A stretch of DNA of 9,884 bases from Bacteroidia bacterium (lineage in GTDB: Bacteria; Bacteroidota; Bacteroidia; NS11-12g; UBA955). The stretch lies in NCBI GenBank assembly GCA_023258655.1, contig JALQWO010000049.1, positions 1-9,884 of the forward strand. Direction: 5' to 3'. Below the pieces are notes generated by a model that saw only the letters and a list, made by a program, of their open reading frames with translations, made no database searches and was not told the origin of the DNA. Numbering within the stretch: the first letter of the stretch is position 1; each line of letters starts with the position of its first letter. The position numbers and the translations under genes were made by a program. Below, piece after piece: positions 1 to 7,797 of this stretch.

Positions 1-447
1 TGGATTTACTCAGGATTGTACTATCCGGTCATTGTACTCACAGTGTTAACTTTTCAAGATTTTCGCGAGTTCAATTACGTTACGATCAATTTCTTTTTTC
101 TTATGACCATGCACATGGTCTTTTTTGTTTATTTCCCTGTGGTGACGCCCAAATCTTGGCGGGATCTAAGTCATTTCCCACAAACGCTCAGTGTTCGATT
201 TTTGAAATATATCCATCACATGGACAAGAATAGCAACTGTTTCCCATCCATGCATGTGAGTGTTGCTGTGTTGATTGCATTTCATTTGCTTCACCAATTT
301 CCCATTTTAGGTTATTGGGTCTGGAGTTTTCCCCTGTTGATTTCCCTCAGTACATTGTTTACCAAACAACATTTTGTCTATGACGTGATTTCGGGCGCGA
401 TATTGGGTTGTGTGGCTTGGTTTGTTTACGCAAATTTGGCCCTATAA
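1..447 (+). CDS. PAP2-family membrane phosphatase/phosphotransferase, 3' part
   Basis: The reading frame is open from base 1, so the gene begins before the window; 148 residues are visible, ending in TAA. The apparent TTG start at 16 is not needed. Two PAP2 signatures are present: CFPSMHVS (His codon 253-255) corresponds to the PSGH/PSLH motif, and TKQHFVYD (His codon 370-372, Asp 382-384) corresponds to the HxxxD motif. In the family these two histidines act as general acid and nucleophile on a lipid phosphate. Hydrophobic stretches before, between and after the motifs fit a multi-pass inner-membrane protein. The wording of both motifs resembles the Aur1/inositol-phosphotransferase-like branch (PAP2_3) more than the classical PgpB branch. 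I infer hydrolysis or transfer of a lipid phosphate head group; the substrate cannot be told. It converges on the acyltransferase gene downstream. Confidence 0.85.
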   Translation, partial: WIYSGLYYPVIVLTVLTFQDFREFNYVTINFFFLMTMHMVFFVYFPVVTPKSWRDLSHFPQTLSVRFLKYIHHMDKNSNCFPSMHVSVAVLIAFHLLHQFPILGYWVWSFPLLISLSTLFTKQHFVYDVISGAILGCVAWFVYANLAL

Positions 448-471
448 GGAAAACTGAATCGCGAGCATCAA

Positions 472-491
472 TGCCCATGGGGATTTGGGCA
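472..491. terminator. Weak inverted repeat between convergent genes
   Basis: The 66 bases between the convergent stop codons (447 and 514) hold a 6-bp inverted repeat, TGCCCA at 472-477 and TGGGCA at 486-491, with an 8-base loop. There is no T-run on either side, so this is at best a weak or bidirectional transcription end. Nothing else is seen in the gap. Confidence 0.2.
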
Positions 492-513
492 CGGAGTTGG
501 GTTTTGTCGGCGC

Positions 514-1677
514 CTATTCGAGTATCCGATTTCGCCATCGAAGCACAGGTAATTCAATCAATGTTCCCATGGTGATTCCCAAAATTATGGCAAATACAAT
601 CGTGATTAATCCTGCCGCCGTTCCGCCATATTCCCATCCCAATGTCGTATAGATTCCCGCTTTCATCAACAAATTATCGGCCAGCAAATGCCAGAGATAA
701 ATGGAGTAGGAGTGTCGGCCCAAACCCGACAATATCCGCAACACCCGGGCATCTAAGCCCCCATCTTTCATGATTGACCCAAATCGATTTTCCAGTCCCA
801 AGCCCAAGCACAACAATCCACCATACCCCAAAGCAACCACCAATATCCCCACACTATTCATCACAAAGGAACCGGCAGGAAATAGCAATAGCATCGCCAC
901 GGCAATCGCAAATGACAGTCCAAATGCACCCTTTCGGAGAACTATCCATTGTTGTAAAGAACCAAAATGGTAACTGAACGACAAAATCACACCAAGCCAA
1001 ATTCCGTCTGCGCGCATGTGGGTAGCCGTGAAATCAAAAGAGGTTTCAAATCGGTGAGACCAACAATAACCACAGCGTATCGCCACCCAAAACAATAGAA
1101 TGCCACCCAACCATTTCATGGTAACCCCCGTGCGAATTGGAAGGCCCTTCCGCTGCCAAAAAGCCACTGCCAATGCAAAAATCAAATAGAAATGCTCTTC
1201 TACAGCCAAAGACCAAGTATGCATCCAAAGGCCATCAAAATAGCTCTGTACATAAAAGATCTCACTGAGTAGTTGGCTTATTTCAACCTGTTTGCCAGCC
1301 ATCCATGAGGCCAACACACTCACCATCAAAAACAGGTAGAAACTGGGGTATATTTTCAATGCCCGGCGGACAAGAAACCGACCCAATCGCACGTCGCTTC
1401 TGGTTTGTACCTCCTGAAAGATCAATCCGGACACCAAAAATCCCGATAAAACAAAAAACAAATCCACGCCACTCCAACCAATCCATCGCCATAATCCATC
1501 GGTGAAACTGTGTCGGCCCAAGACCAACAAAATGGCCAAGGCCCTGAGTAGGTCCAAGGAAATCTTGTGTAGCTGCGGTCGGCCCTCACCAACATTCCCA
1601 GTAACGATCCCCGAACGGTCCGAATGTTTGACGTTGTGGGAAGTGTTTGACGCAGTCATCACACCAAAGATTTCCAT
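514..1677 (-). CDS. Acyltransferase-3 family membrane protein (OatA/NodX-like)
   Basis: 387-residue multi-pass membrane protein of the acyltransferase-3 family, which moves acyl (often acetyl) groups onto extracytoplasmic sugars such as lipopolysaccharide, exopolysaccharide or peptidoglycan. Family hallmarks appear in order: LDLLRALAILLVLGRH (residues 41-56; R45 and H56 are the conserved Arg and His), GVDLFFVLSGFL (70-81), the R-x3-KIYP segment (about 105-111), HTWSLAVEEHFYLI (153-166), HMRADGIWLG (220-229) and SYSIYLWH (323-330). About ten hydrophobic helices follow the 40-residue polar N-terminus. No extracytoplasmic SGNH domain is fused, unlike OatA. Its ATG follows the TAA of the barrel gene with no gap, so it is probably co-transcribed and translationally coupled; a second Met at residue 7 (1659) is an alternative start. 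The acceptor sugar is unknown. Confidence 0.9.
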   Translation of the reverse strand: MEIFGVMTASNTSHNVKHSDRSGIVTGNVGEGRPQLHKISLDLLRALAILLVLGRHSFTDGLWRWIGWSGVDLFFVLSGFLVSGLIFQEVQTRSDVRLGRFLVRRALKIYPSFYLFLMVSVLASWMAGKQVEISQLLSEIFYVQSYFDGLWMHTWSLAVEEHFYLIFALAVAFWQRKGLPIRTGVTMKWLGGILLFWVAIRCGYCWSHRFETSFDFTATHMRADGIWLGVILSFSYHFGSLQQWIVLRKGAFGLSFAIAVAMLLLFPAGSFVMNSVGILVVALGYGGLLCLGLGLENRFGSIMKDGGLDARVLRILSGLGRHSYSIYLWHLLADNLLMKAGIYTTLGWEYGGTAAGLITIVFAIILGITMGTLIELPVLRWRNRILE

Positions 1678-4600
1678 TTATCGACCGGGACCACCCATTC
1701 CTGGCATGCCATGTCCGGGCATTCCTGGAGGAGGCATCCCGCCGGGGAACATCATCTTCATTTCTTTCCCGTCTTCGCCCTTTCCCTTGAATTTTCGCAG
1801 CTTATAACTGAAAGTGAGCATGATATATCGTGTGAGCACCGTGGTTTTCACATCTTCGTAATAGGTTTGGGTAACATTGCGCTGAATGCTTCTGTTTTGA
1901 TTCAAGATATCGTAGGCGGTGAGACGCAGCTCAGCGGCTTTTCCTTTGGAGAATTTGTAGCCCAACCCGGCATTCCACAAATAATAAGACTGGTTGAAAT
2001 CTGCGGAGAGTCCTTGAAACGCCTGATACGTGATGTCTGAATTGATCACCCAGCTGGAATTGGGCATGTAGTTCAACACGAATTGACTTGAATAGCTTAC
2101 ATAGGTTTGGTCATTGGCCTTTTGGAGTGTGTTGATGACCTTGCTATAACTTCCGTTTCCGGTGAGGCGGAAATCAAGTCGCTCCGAAATATTGCTTCCT
2201 ACCACCAGTCCCGCATTCACCGAAGGGTTTTTGGCATTGTTGATCATGGGTTTGCCGTTGCCAATTTGGATCATGCTGGGGATGTTGTTGGTCGACAAAC
2301 CACCGGTAGCATTGATGTTCATTTTTTTGATGGTTTTGCCCCAAGAGCCAAACAATCGCAGACTATAGTATCCGTTCAAATTGATGGGAACTGTCATTTG
2401 TGCACCAGGAGTGAGGCGAATACTGTCGATCCGACCTCCTGTAGGTATCAGGTTGCTGACAGAACCGCCCCCATAGAAGGCAGAATCCAGCCGAATCCAA
2501 CCCGCATCGCGACCGCCCAGCACAGATTTGCTGCTGATATAGTTGCTGCTTTGTTGGGCATTGATCATCCAGAATACATTTTTTCCCGATTCCGGAACCA
2601 CGGAGAAATAGCGCAAGAACAGACTGTGCTGAAAATCTTGCACCAGGTTGGGATTTCCCGTACTCAATTGCATCGTATTGTTGTTGTTGATTACAGGTTG
2701 CAATTGGTCGATGGATGGGGCATTGTTTGAAGTGTTATAATTCAACCGCAAATTGCGCTTCATCCCCAGGTTGTATCGCGCTTGGAGGTAGGGCAGGACA
2801 GAAGTGAATTGTCTGTCAAGTTCGCTGTTTCGGGGCATTGTCTGCGAACCATCGAGCTGGGCCAACTGACCATCAATTCCGGTGGTTATATTCCACTTAT
2901 AGGTTTGATAACGATAGCTCACGCCGGCTTTTTGCTGGGTGTAGCCATTCACAAATTGACTTGAGAAAAATGTATCAAGCAATGTGTATCCCAATGATGC
3001 AGCATCTTTGAGGTAGGCAAGTCGGTCGTTGTTGTTTTGGTTGATGTTGGTTGAAACGCTGGCTGCCAAGAAGTTGTTGGTGTCCAAGGCTTCTGTAAAT
3101 GTGATGTTGCCACTGAAGGTGCGGGTTTGTTTCAGAATATCTGTGCGTTGATCACGCTTGTTGGTTACAATCAAACCATTGGTGTCTGTTAGCACTTGGT
3201 TATCGAAATTGAGGTTGGTGAGCCCAGACTGTCCGTTGATACCGGGATTGGCCTCTACGGAAAACGTTCTGCCTTTTTTGGAGAAAGCATGGCGATACAA
3301 GAAACTGCTCGATGCCCGATATCCGTTTGTATTGGTTTCGGTGATGTTTTGGAGGATAGATACGGGGTTGAGCAATCCGTTGATGGTGGTGGCTTGGATG
3401 GGACTTTTGCTGTTGTTTTGTTGTAGCGATACACGAGGCTCTATGAGCAGGGTATTGGCTGAATCCAGTTTGATGTTCAACCTGCCGTTTACGCGATGGT
3501 TGAGGTTGCTGCTATTGCTGGGATTGCTCTCCAAGTAATTGAAGGCACCCATCTTTGGGTCGCCACCGATGTAAAATCGATTGGTGACTGTGCGATTGTC
3601 GTTGTCGGTGCTATTGAGAAAATAACTCCCACTGAATTCTGTGTTTTTTCCCCAAACATTGCTGTAGTTCAGTCCGAGCGCGCGTGTTGTTGTGATGCCA
3701 TTTTGGTTTCCGGTGAAAAAATTTGCGCCACCGCCCATGCCACCCATTCCCATGCCACCCATACCACCACGGCCGCCGCCACCCATGCCACCACGACCGC
3801 CGCCGCCGCCCATACTACCCACTATGTCTTCAAAAGAGAAGTTCTGTTCGTTGATGTTATTCATTTGGCTCAAAAAGGTGAGGCGGCGGTTCCCCTTGAA
3901 TGAATTTACCGTTATACCTGCTTTGTTTTTCCATGCATCTCCGGTCCCTTCGATGGATTGGCCCAGTCCCGAGAACATCCTGCCAAACAATCCATTTCTG
4001 AATTGGGATTTTGTGACGATGTTCATCGTCTTGGTTGTATTCCCATCGTCAATCCCCGAAAACAAACTCTGCTCAGATTTGGCATCGTAAATCTGGATTT
4101 TTCCAACCACTTCGGCTGGCAAATTTTTCAGTGCGGCATTGGGATCTTCCCCAAAAAATGGCTTGCCATCCACCAATACCTTTTTTACTTGTTCACCCTG
4201 GGCTTGAATCTGTCCGTTGGAAGACGTCACACCAGGCATTTTACTCACCAAATCCTCTGCCGAAGCATCGGGGTTTACCTTGAAACTTCCCGCGTTCATT
4301 TCGGTGGTGTCTCCTTTGATGGTGACTGCCTGCACTTTGATGTTCACGCCCTCCATCGGTAAAACTTCATTCACCAACCAGAGTTTTGGAATTGAAAAGG
4401 CAATTTCCTCCTGGTATTGGGCCAACGGTTTCATGCCCATTTCATGCAAATTGATCCATCGCTGCGCCTGTGTTCCATTGGGGTGAATCGCCACCACCAA
4501 AAACACAAACGCCTTGCTTTTTGGGTTGGCAATTTCTTTGCTCACGGCTTCATAATCAGGTGGATTTTTGGGGTTTATGAACTGAAACACATTGAGCTTC

Positions 4601-5043
4601 ACATAAAAATTGCCCTGTGAATCCGATTCTGTCATACCGCCATTGGGGTAGTATTTGTCGCCCTCTTTGAACCGTTTGGTCATAAAGCGGAAGTACTTCA
4701 ATGATTCACTCGAAACACTGCCGTTTGGCAAAATGTTGAGATTTGACCCAATCAAGGATGTGTCATTCGGCAGCCAACATGAAATGACCGCCCCCGCCAA
4801 GGGCTTCTCTTGTCCATCTGCATTCAGGGTAGCACACTCACCAAAACCTATCGCCCTAAATCCAGCCCTCGGACCGCCTTGACCCGGTTTTCCAACAGCA
4901 TTACCGCCGACGTTCCTGTCTGAACTTCCCGGTCCGTTGCCGCGCATCCTCGGTTCATTTGGTTGGGCAAGCATGCTTTGGCTTAAACCCAGGGTTAGCA
5001 TAAAAATGATCAAGGAACGGGCGTGTTGATGGAAGAAAGTCAT
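1678..5043 (-). CDS. TonB-receptor-like outer-membrane beta-barrel protein
   Basis: I start this gene at the ATG at 5041-5043 because a signal peptide (MTFFHQHARSLIIFMLTLGL..., probable cleavage near MLAQ) begins there; this gives 1121 residues. The frame is open to an ATG at 5151, which would put 36 polar residues before the signal, so that start is less likely. Numbered from 5151: a Gly/Asn-rich linker (about 65-97), an enlarged carboxypeptidase-regulatory-like beta domain (about 100-275), a plug-like domain (about 280-390) with SAEDLVSKMPGV-type, VKKVLVDGKPFFGEDP and SGIDDGNTTKTMN motifs, then a long beta-barrel. The plug wording is typical of the Bacteroidota OMP_b-brl_3 group. No TonB box could be confirmed. 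A Gly/Met-rich insert (448-475) and a Pro/Gly/Met C-terminal tail (1135-1157) interrupt and end the barrel. The ligand is unknown; no SusD partner lies beside it, which argues against a SusCD glycan uptake pair. Confidence 0.88.
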   Translation of the reverse strand: MTFFHQHARSLIIFMLTLGLSQSMLAQPNEPRMRGNGPGSSDRNVGGNAVGKPGQGGPRAGFRAIGFGECATLNADGQEKPLAGAVISCWLPNDTSLIGSNLNILPNGSVSSESLKYFRFMTKRFKEGDKYYPNGGMTESDSQGNFYVKLNVFQFINPKNPPDYEAVSKEIANPKSKAFVFLVVAIHPNGTQAQRWINLHEMGMKPLAQYQEEIAFSIPKLWLVNEVLPMEGVNIKVQAVTIKGDTTEMNAGSFKVNPDASAEDLVSKMPGVTSSNGQIQAQGEQVKKVLVDGKPFFGEDPNAALKNLPAEVVGKIQIYDAKSEQSLFSGIDDGNTTKTMNIVTKSQFRNGLFGRMFSGLGQSIEGTGDAWKNKAGITVNSFKGNRRLTFLSQMNNINEQNFSFEDIVGSMGGGGGRGGMGGGGRGGMGGMGMGGMGGGANFFTGNQNGITTTRALGLNYSNVWGKNTEFSGSYFLNSTDNDNRTVTNRFYIGGDPKMGAFNYLESNPSNSSNLNHRVNGRLNIKLDSANTLLIEPRVSLQQNNSKSPIQATTINGLLNPVSILQNITETNTNGYRASSSFLYRHAFSKKGRTFSVEANPGINGQSGLTNLNFDNQVLTDTNGLIVTNKRDQRTDILKQTRTFSGNITFTEALDTNNFLAASVSTNINQNNNDRLAYLKDAASLGYTLLDTFFSSQFVNGYTQQKAGVSYRYQTYKWNITTGIDGQLAQLDGSQTMPRNSELDRQFTSVLPYLQARYNLGMKRNLRLNYNTSNNAPSIDQLQPVINNNNTMQLSTGNPNLVQDFQHSLFLRYFSVVPESGKNVFWMINAQQSSNYISSKSVLGGRDAGWIRLDSAFYGGGSVSNLIPTGGRIDSIRLTPGAQMTVPINLNGYYSLRLFGSWGKTIKKMNINATGGLSTNNIPSMIQIGNGKPMINNAKNPSVNAGLVVGSNISERLDFRLTGNGSYSKVINTLQKANDQTYVSYSSQFVLNYMPNSSWVINSDITYQAFQGLSADFNQSYYLWNAGLGYKFSKGKAAELRLTAYDILNQNRSIQRNVTQTYYEDVKTTVLTRYIMLTFSYKLRKFKGKGEDGKEMKMMFPGGMPPPGMPGHGMPGMGGPGR
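3727..3810 (-). repeat. Gly/Met/Arg-rich low-complexity insert in the barrel protein
   Basis: 28 codons encode only Gly, Met and Arg, made of imperfect GGMGG, GGRGGMGG and GMGG units. On the plus strand they appear as CCGCC/CCACC/CAT repeats. The insert sits between EDIVGS and a segment that resumes barrel-like sequence (NFFTGNQNG), so it is probably a surface or periplasmic loop. Repeats of this kind can expand or contract by slippage. Similar Gly-rich stretches are common in this receptor group. Confidence 0.75.
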
Positions 5044-5049
5044 AAAATA

Positions 5050-5057
5050 CAAATATC
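5050..5057 (-). promoter_or_regulatory. Possible -7 element before the barrel gene
   Basis: Read on the minus strand this is GATATTTG, one mismatch from the Bacteroidota TAnnTTTG element, six bases before the ATG at 5043. No TTG-type -33 element is found at normal spacing, and the leader would be nearly absent. A competing candidate, AACTTTTG at 5193-5186 (also one mismatch), would give a longer leader. The choice between them is open. Confidence 0.25.
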
Positions 5058-5193
5058 GACGATTTTTCCCCTTGTTCCCCCTCATGCCAGATGAATTCGT
5101 TCGGAAATCAATGGGAATGTTGTCTTCACATTTTGGTGTTCGTTTTTTCATCGTGACAGTGCCCGATACTGACGGTTTTTTGGGCCAAAAGTT

Positions 5194-5201
5194 TAATTTT
5201 A
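5194..5201 (+). promoter_or_regulatory. Possible -7 element before the ElyC-like gene
   Basis: TAATTTTA differs from TAnnTTTG only in its last base and lies four bases before the ATG at 5206. It abuts the minus-strand candidate AACTTTTG (5193-5186), so the two could form a divergent promoter pair. No clear -33 element is seen and the leader would be extremely short. Confidence 0.25.
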
Positions 5202-5205
5202 CCCC

Positions 5206-5982
5206 ATGTTTTTTATTCTGTCAAAAATCACGTCGTTTTTGTTCAAGCCACTGAGCTGGGTTTTGCTCCTGCTGTTGCTGAGTTTGTTGCCTCGGTTTGC
5301 ATCGAAACGAAGGAAAATCGCTTTGATGATTTTGGGAATATTTTACCTTACGGGACATAGTGTTTTGATCAATGAACTTTGTTTGTTGTGGGAGCCGGTT
5401 CCATTCGTTACACAGGATTCAAGCCTGCGTGTGCCACCTGCCAAGGTTTGCGTCATCTTGGGCGGATACTCCGGCTTTGATCATTCCCGCAATAGGGTTG
5501 GGTTTACAGAGGCCAGTGAGCGGCTGTTTTATCCCTTGCAGAATATATTGAATCACCGCATCGATACCGTCATTCTTACAGGGGGATCTGCCTCCGTAGT
5601 GATGAAAAAGTATTACGAAAGCACCCATATCGCAGCGTATTTGAGAGATTTCGGGGTGAATCCCAATCGCATTTTTATCGATGCAAAGTCCAGAAATACC
5701 TTTGAGAATGCCGTGGAAACAAAGAAAATACTCGACTCTTTGAAAATTACTGAGCCCGTTTTGTTGGTCACCTCAGCGTTTCATATGCCACGCTCAAAGG
5801 CCTGTTATGATAAAGCGGGGGTGAAATACATAGCCTATCCTGTGCATTATTTGGGCAATGCCACGCGGGATTACAATTTGGAAGCTTGGCTTATTCCGTC
5901 TTTGGGCGCGATGGATACATTTCAAACCTTGCTCCGAGAAATGGTTGGAATGATTTCCTATAAAATCACAGGCAAAATATAG
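5206..5982 (+). CDS. DUF218/YdcF-family membrane-anchored protein (ElyC/SanA-like)
   Basis: 258 residues. Two hydrophobic helices (about 10-29 and 37-56) are followed by a DUF218 domain (about 80-250). Family motifs visible are VILGG (83-87), TEASERL (101-107), ILTGGS (123-128), SRNTFENA (162-169) and TSAFHMPRS (189-197). This arrangement, helices plus a periplasmic DUF218 domain, matches ElyC (YcbC) and SanA of enterobacteria, which influence envelope integrity and lipid-carrier or peptidoglycan metabolism; the biochemical activity of the domain is not settled. I infer an envelope role here but not a reaction. The ATG at 5206 puts the first helix at the N-terminus, as expected. It diverges from the barrel gene, and its TAG ends two bases before the stop of the LysM gene on the other strand, leaving no room for a separate terminator. 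Confidence 0.88.
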   Translation: MFFILSKITSFLFKPLSWVLLLLLLSLLPRFASKRRKIALMILGIFYLTGHSVLINELCLLWEPVPFVTQDSSLRVPPAKVCVILGGYSGFDHSRNRVGFTEASERLFYPLQNILNHRIDTVILTGGSASVVMKKYYESTHIAAYLRDFGVNPNRIFIDAKSRNTFENAVETKKILDSLKITEPVLLVTSAFHMPRSKACYDKAGVKYIAYPVHYLGNATRDYNLEAWLIPSLGAMDTFQTLLREMVGMISYKITGKI

Positions 5983-5984
5983 GT

Positions 5985-7787
5985 TTACCTTACCCTCAGA
6001 ATTCTGCCAACGGCAATGTTATTGCTCCTCAATCCATTCATCCGTTTTACGTCCTCAACGGTTGCGCCATAAGCTTTTGAAATGGAATAAAGGGTTTCAC
6101 CTGGCCTTACCTTGTGATAAACTGGTTTTGGCTTGACAGGAATGGGTAGGGGATTCTTATTGGGTGATGTTACTTGTGCAGTGTCTTGCTTTTTCTGGGG
6201 GTCAACATTGGGCAATGGGCCTACATGGGTATCCGCATCTGCGCTGTCTTTCATTTCAAGGGTTTGGATAGGGTCAGATTTGGTGGCGATGGCCAATTTT
6301 CCCACCTTCAAACGCGTGCCTGCCGATATGTTGTAATTGCGCAAATGATTCCACTCTTTGAGCTGGGCCGTGGTGATGCCATAACGCAGCGCGATACGGT
6401 AAGCGGTCTCACCCCGTCGCACCACATGATATCGCCACACTTCCGTCACAACCAAATTTTTGGTGAGGGTATCTCGCGTGCGAAATGCCAACCGTTTGCT
6501 GCTGTCCTCGGCGATCACAAATTGGCGATATCCATTGTTGTAGCGCTTAGCCGTATTTTCCCACGCTGCGGCATAGAGCTGCCCTTTTAACACATTGCCC
6601 GATGCTTGAAGATGCATGCCATCAACCATGAAAAGCTGAAAATCTGCCCAGTATTGCGCGGCATATTTACCACCTGCAACACGATACCAGTCGTAGTAAG
6701 CCACTCTTTCTGTTTTGCACAATGCGATGATGGCTTTTTCGTATTTCTCAAATGTTGCCAAGGTCCTTCCGCCCCGAATTCCGTCTTGGGGAATAACCAC
6801 CACAATTTTGCTCGAAGGCAAGGCTTCCCGCACTGTTTGTATGCTGCGTTTGATGGGTTCTAAATACACCGACTCTTCCTCGTTGCCCCGATAATTATCG
6901 TGCATGCCAAAATCCAAGAGAATGACGTTGGGCGACAATTGGGTAAGTTGTGATTTTAGCAACTCTAAGCGATTGAATTGGTTGTAACCACAGCCGCGCA
7001 TGCCTACGCTGTGCAAATTCCCTTGTCGACTGTTGGTGAGTGAAACACCATACAAGATGAATGACTTTTGTGTAGATATAACCTGTTTAAATTGTATCAG
7101 TACTTCTTTGGTTCCCAGGGGAAGGGCAAACTCCAAAAACGGAGCATTCTTGTAGGATATGGACGATGGGAATTCTTTTTTGGCCAGAACTACAGCAGAA
7201 CCGTCTGTCTTTCTGCTGCCCAAGCAAGATATCACGACATCAAAATGCTGCTCGCTCCGCTCGCAATAAAGGGTAAATCGGTCTACGTTCTTTGCGTAAA
7301 CAGCGGGTACCAACACGCTAAGACTCGATTTCCAGTCCTCTGTTTTTGCCGCATAGCCGGTGACGCCCACCGACAACAAACGATTGTTTTCAACAGGAGT
7401 GGCATAGATCCAATCCCCTGTATGCTTGGTTTCAACATCGACATTGAGTGCATGATTGATCAAACTCCCGGGAAAAAACAACCCTGGCCCACGCGATTTG
7501 CCAAACAATTCTTCACCCAAAGTGGCAGACATATCACTGACCATCTCATCACCGATGTGCAATACGCCAAATCCAGCCTCATTGCGCAATCCCACTTGTT
7601 CCACCAAACTGCCGATGAGCGAGGCTTGATGCGCTTGAAAATGATTGACAGAGGTATCCAGAAAGGGGAGTTCCTTGATGCTTGGGGGTTGATCAGCAGA
7701 CAGTGCGGGGGTGTTGCCCACAGACTGAGCCCATGCAATCCCTGAAAACAGCGAGAATGCCATGAACAACCAGCCCGTTTTCTTCAT
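5985..7787 (-). CDS. Secreted protein: degenerate SGNH-hydrolase-like domain plus two LysM domains
   Basis: 600 residues with an N-terminal signal peptide (KK at 2-3, hydrophobic 5-19, probable cut at AWA-QS near 20). Residues about 70-415 resemble an SGNH/GDSL hydrolase: FGVLHIGDEMVSD (73-85) is block I, SVGMRGCGYNQF (260-271) block II, LLDFGMHDNY (290-299) block III and VDGMHLQASG (388-397) the DxxH block. The expected Ser after GD is Glu81 (codon at 7545-7547), and the block III Asn position appears to be His295, whereas D389 and H392 are kept, so catalysis is doubtful. Two LysM domains follow: YHVVRRGETAYRIALRYG onward (453-496) and YHKVRPGETLYSISKAYG onward (557-600), joined by a Pro/Lys/Asp-rich linker. 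LysM binds the GlcNAc backbone of peptidoglycan, placing the protein in the periplasm or at the wall. It lies 10 bases after gatB and probably shares its transcript. Confidence 0.85.
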   Translation of the reverse strand: MKKTGWLFMAFSLFSGIAWAQSVGNTPALSADQPPSIKELPFLDTSVNHFQAHQASLIGSLVEQVGLRNEAGFGVLHIGDEMVSDMSATLGEELFGKSRGPGLFFPGSLINHALNVDVETKHTGDWIYATPVENNRLLSVGVTGYAAKTEDWKSSLSVLVPAVYAKNVDRFTLYCERSEQHFDVVISCLGSRKTDGSAVVLAKKEFPSSISYKNAPFLEFALPLGTKEVLIQFKQVISTQKSFILYGVSLTNSRQGNLHSVGMRGCGYNQFNRLELLKSQLTQLSPNVILLDFGMHDNYRGNEEESVYLEPIKRSIQTVREALPSSKIVVVIPQDGIRGGRTLATFEKYEKAIIALCKTERVAYYDWYRVAGGKYAAQYWADFQLFMVDGMHLQASGNVLKGQLYAAAWENTAKRYNNGYRQFVIAEDSSKRLAFRTRDTLTKNLVVTEVWRYHVVRRGETAYRIALRYGITTAQLKEWNHLRNYNISAGTRLKVGKLAIATKSDPIQTLEMKDSADADTHVGPLPNVDPQKKQDTAQVTSPNKNPLPIPVKPKPVYHKVRPGETLYSISKAYGATVEDVKRMNGLRSNNIAVGRILRVR

Positions 7788-7797
7788 GATTCCGTGA

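Noticed and set aside
448..513. Remnant of an extra gene between the convergent genes
   Set aside because: Both strands give short protein-like stretches here, but they are cut by stops within about 25 codons and match nothing I recognise.
2107..2730. 207-codon open frame on the plus strand
   Set aside because: It lies wholly opposite the barrel gene, has no recognisable domain, and its composition is what the complement of that gene would give.
3727..3815. CRISPR-like or tandem repeat array
   Set aside because: The short CCGCC/CCACC units are codon repeats for Gly and Met inside a continuous reading frame; there are no spacers.
3692..4090. Proline/methionine-rich plus-strand open frame
   Set aside because: The striking composition is only the complement of the Gly/Met-rich insert of the barrel gene.
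5044..5151. Upstream start of the barrel gene at the ATG at 5149-5151
   Set aside because: It would place 36 polar, Lys/Arg/Asn-rich residues before a standard signal peptide, which would hinder export. It cannot be fully excluded, since a promoter-like element lies upstream of it.
7068..7745. 225-codon open frame on the plus strand
   Set aside because: It is antisense to the signal peptide and SGNH-like domain of the LysM gene and shows no protein family features.
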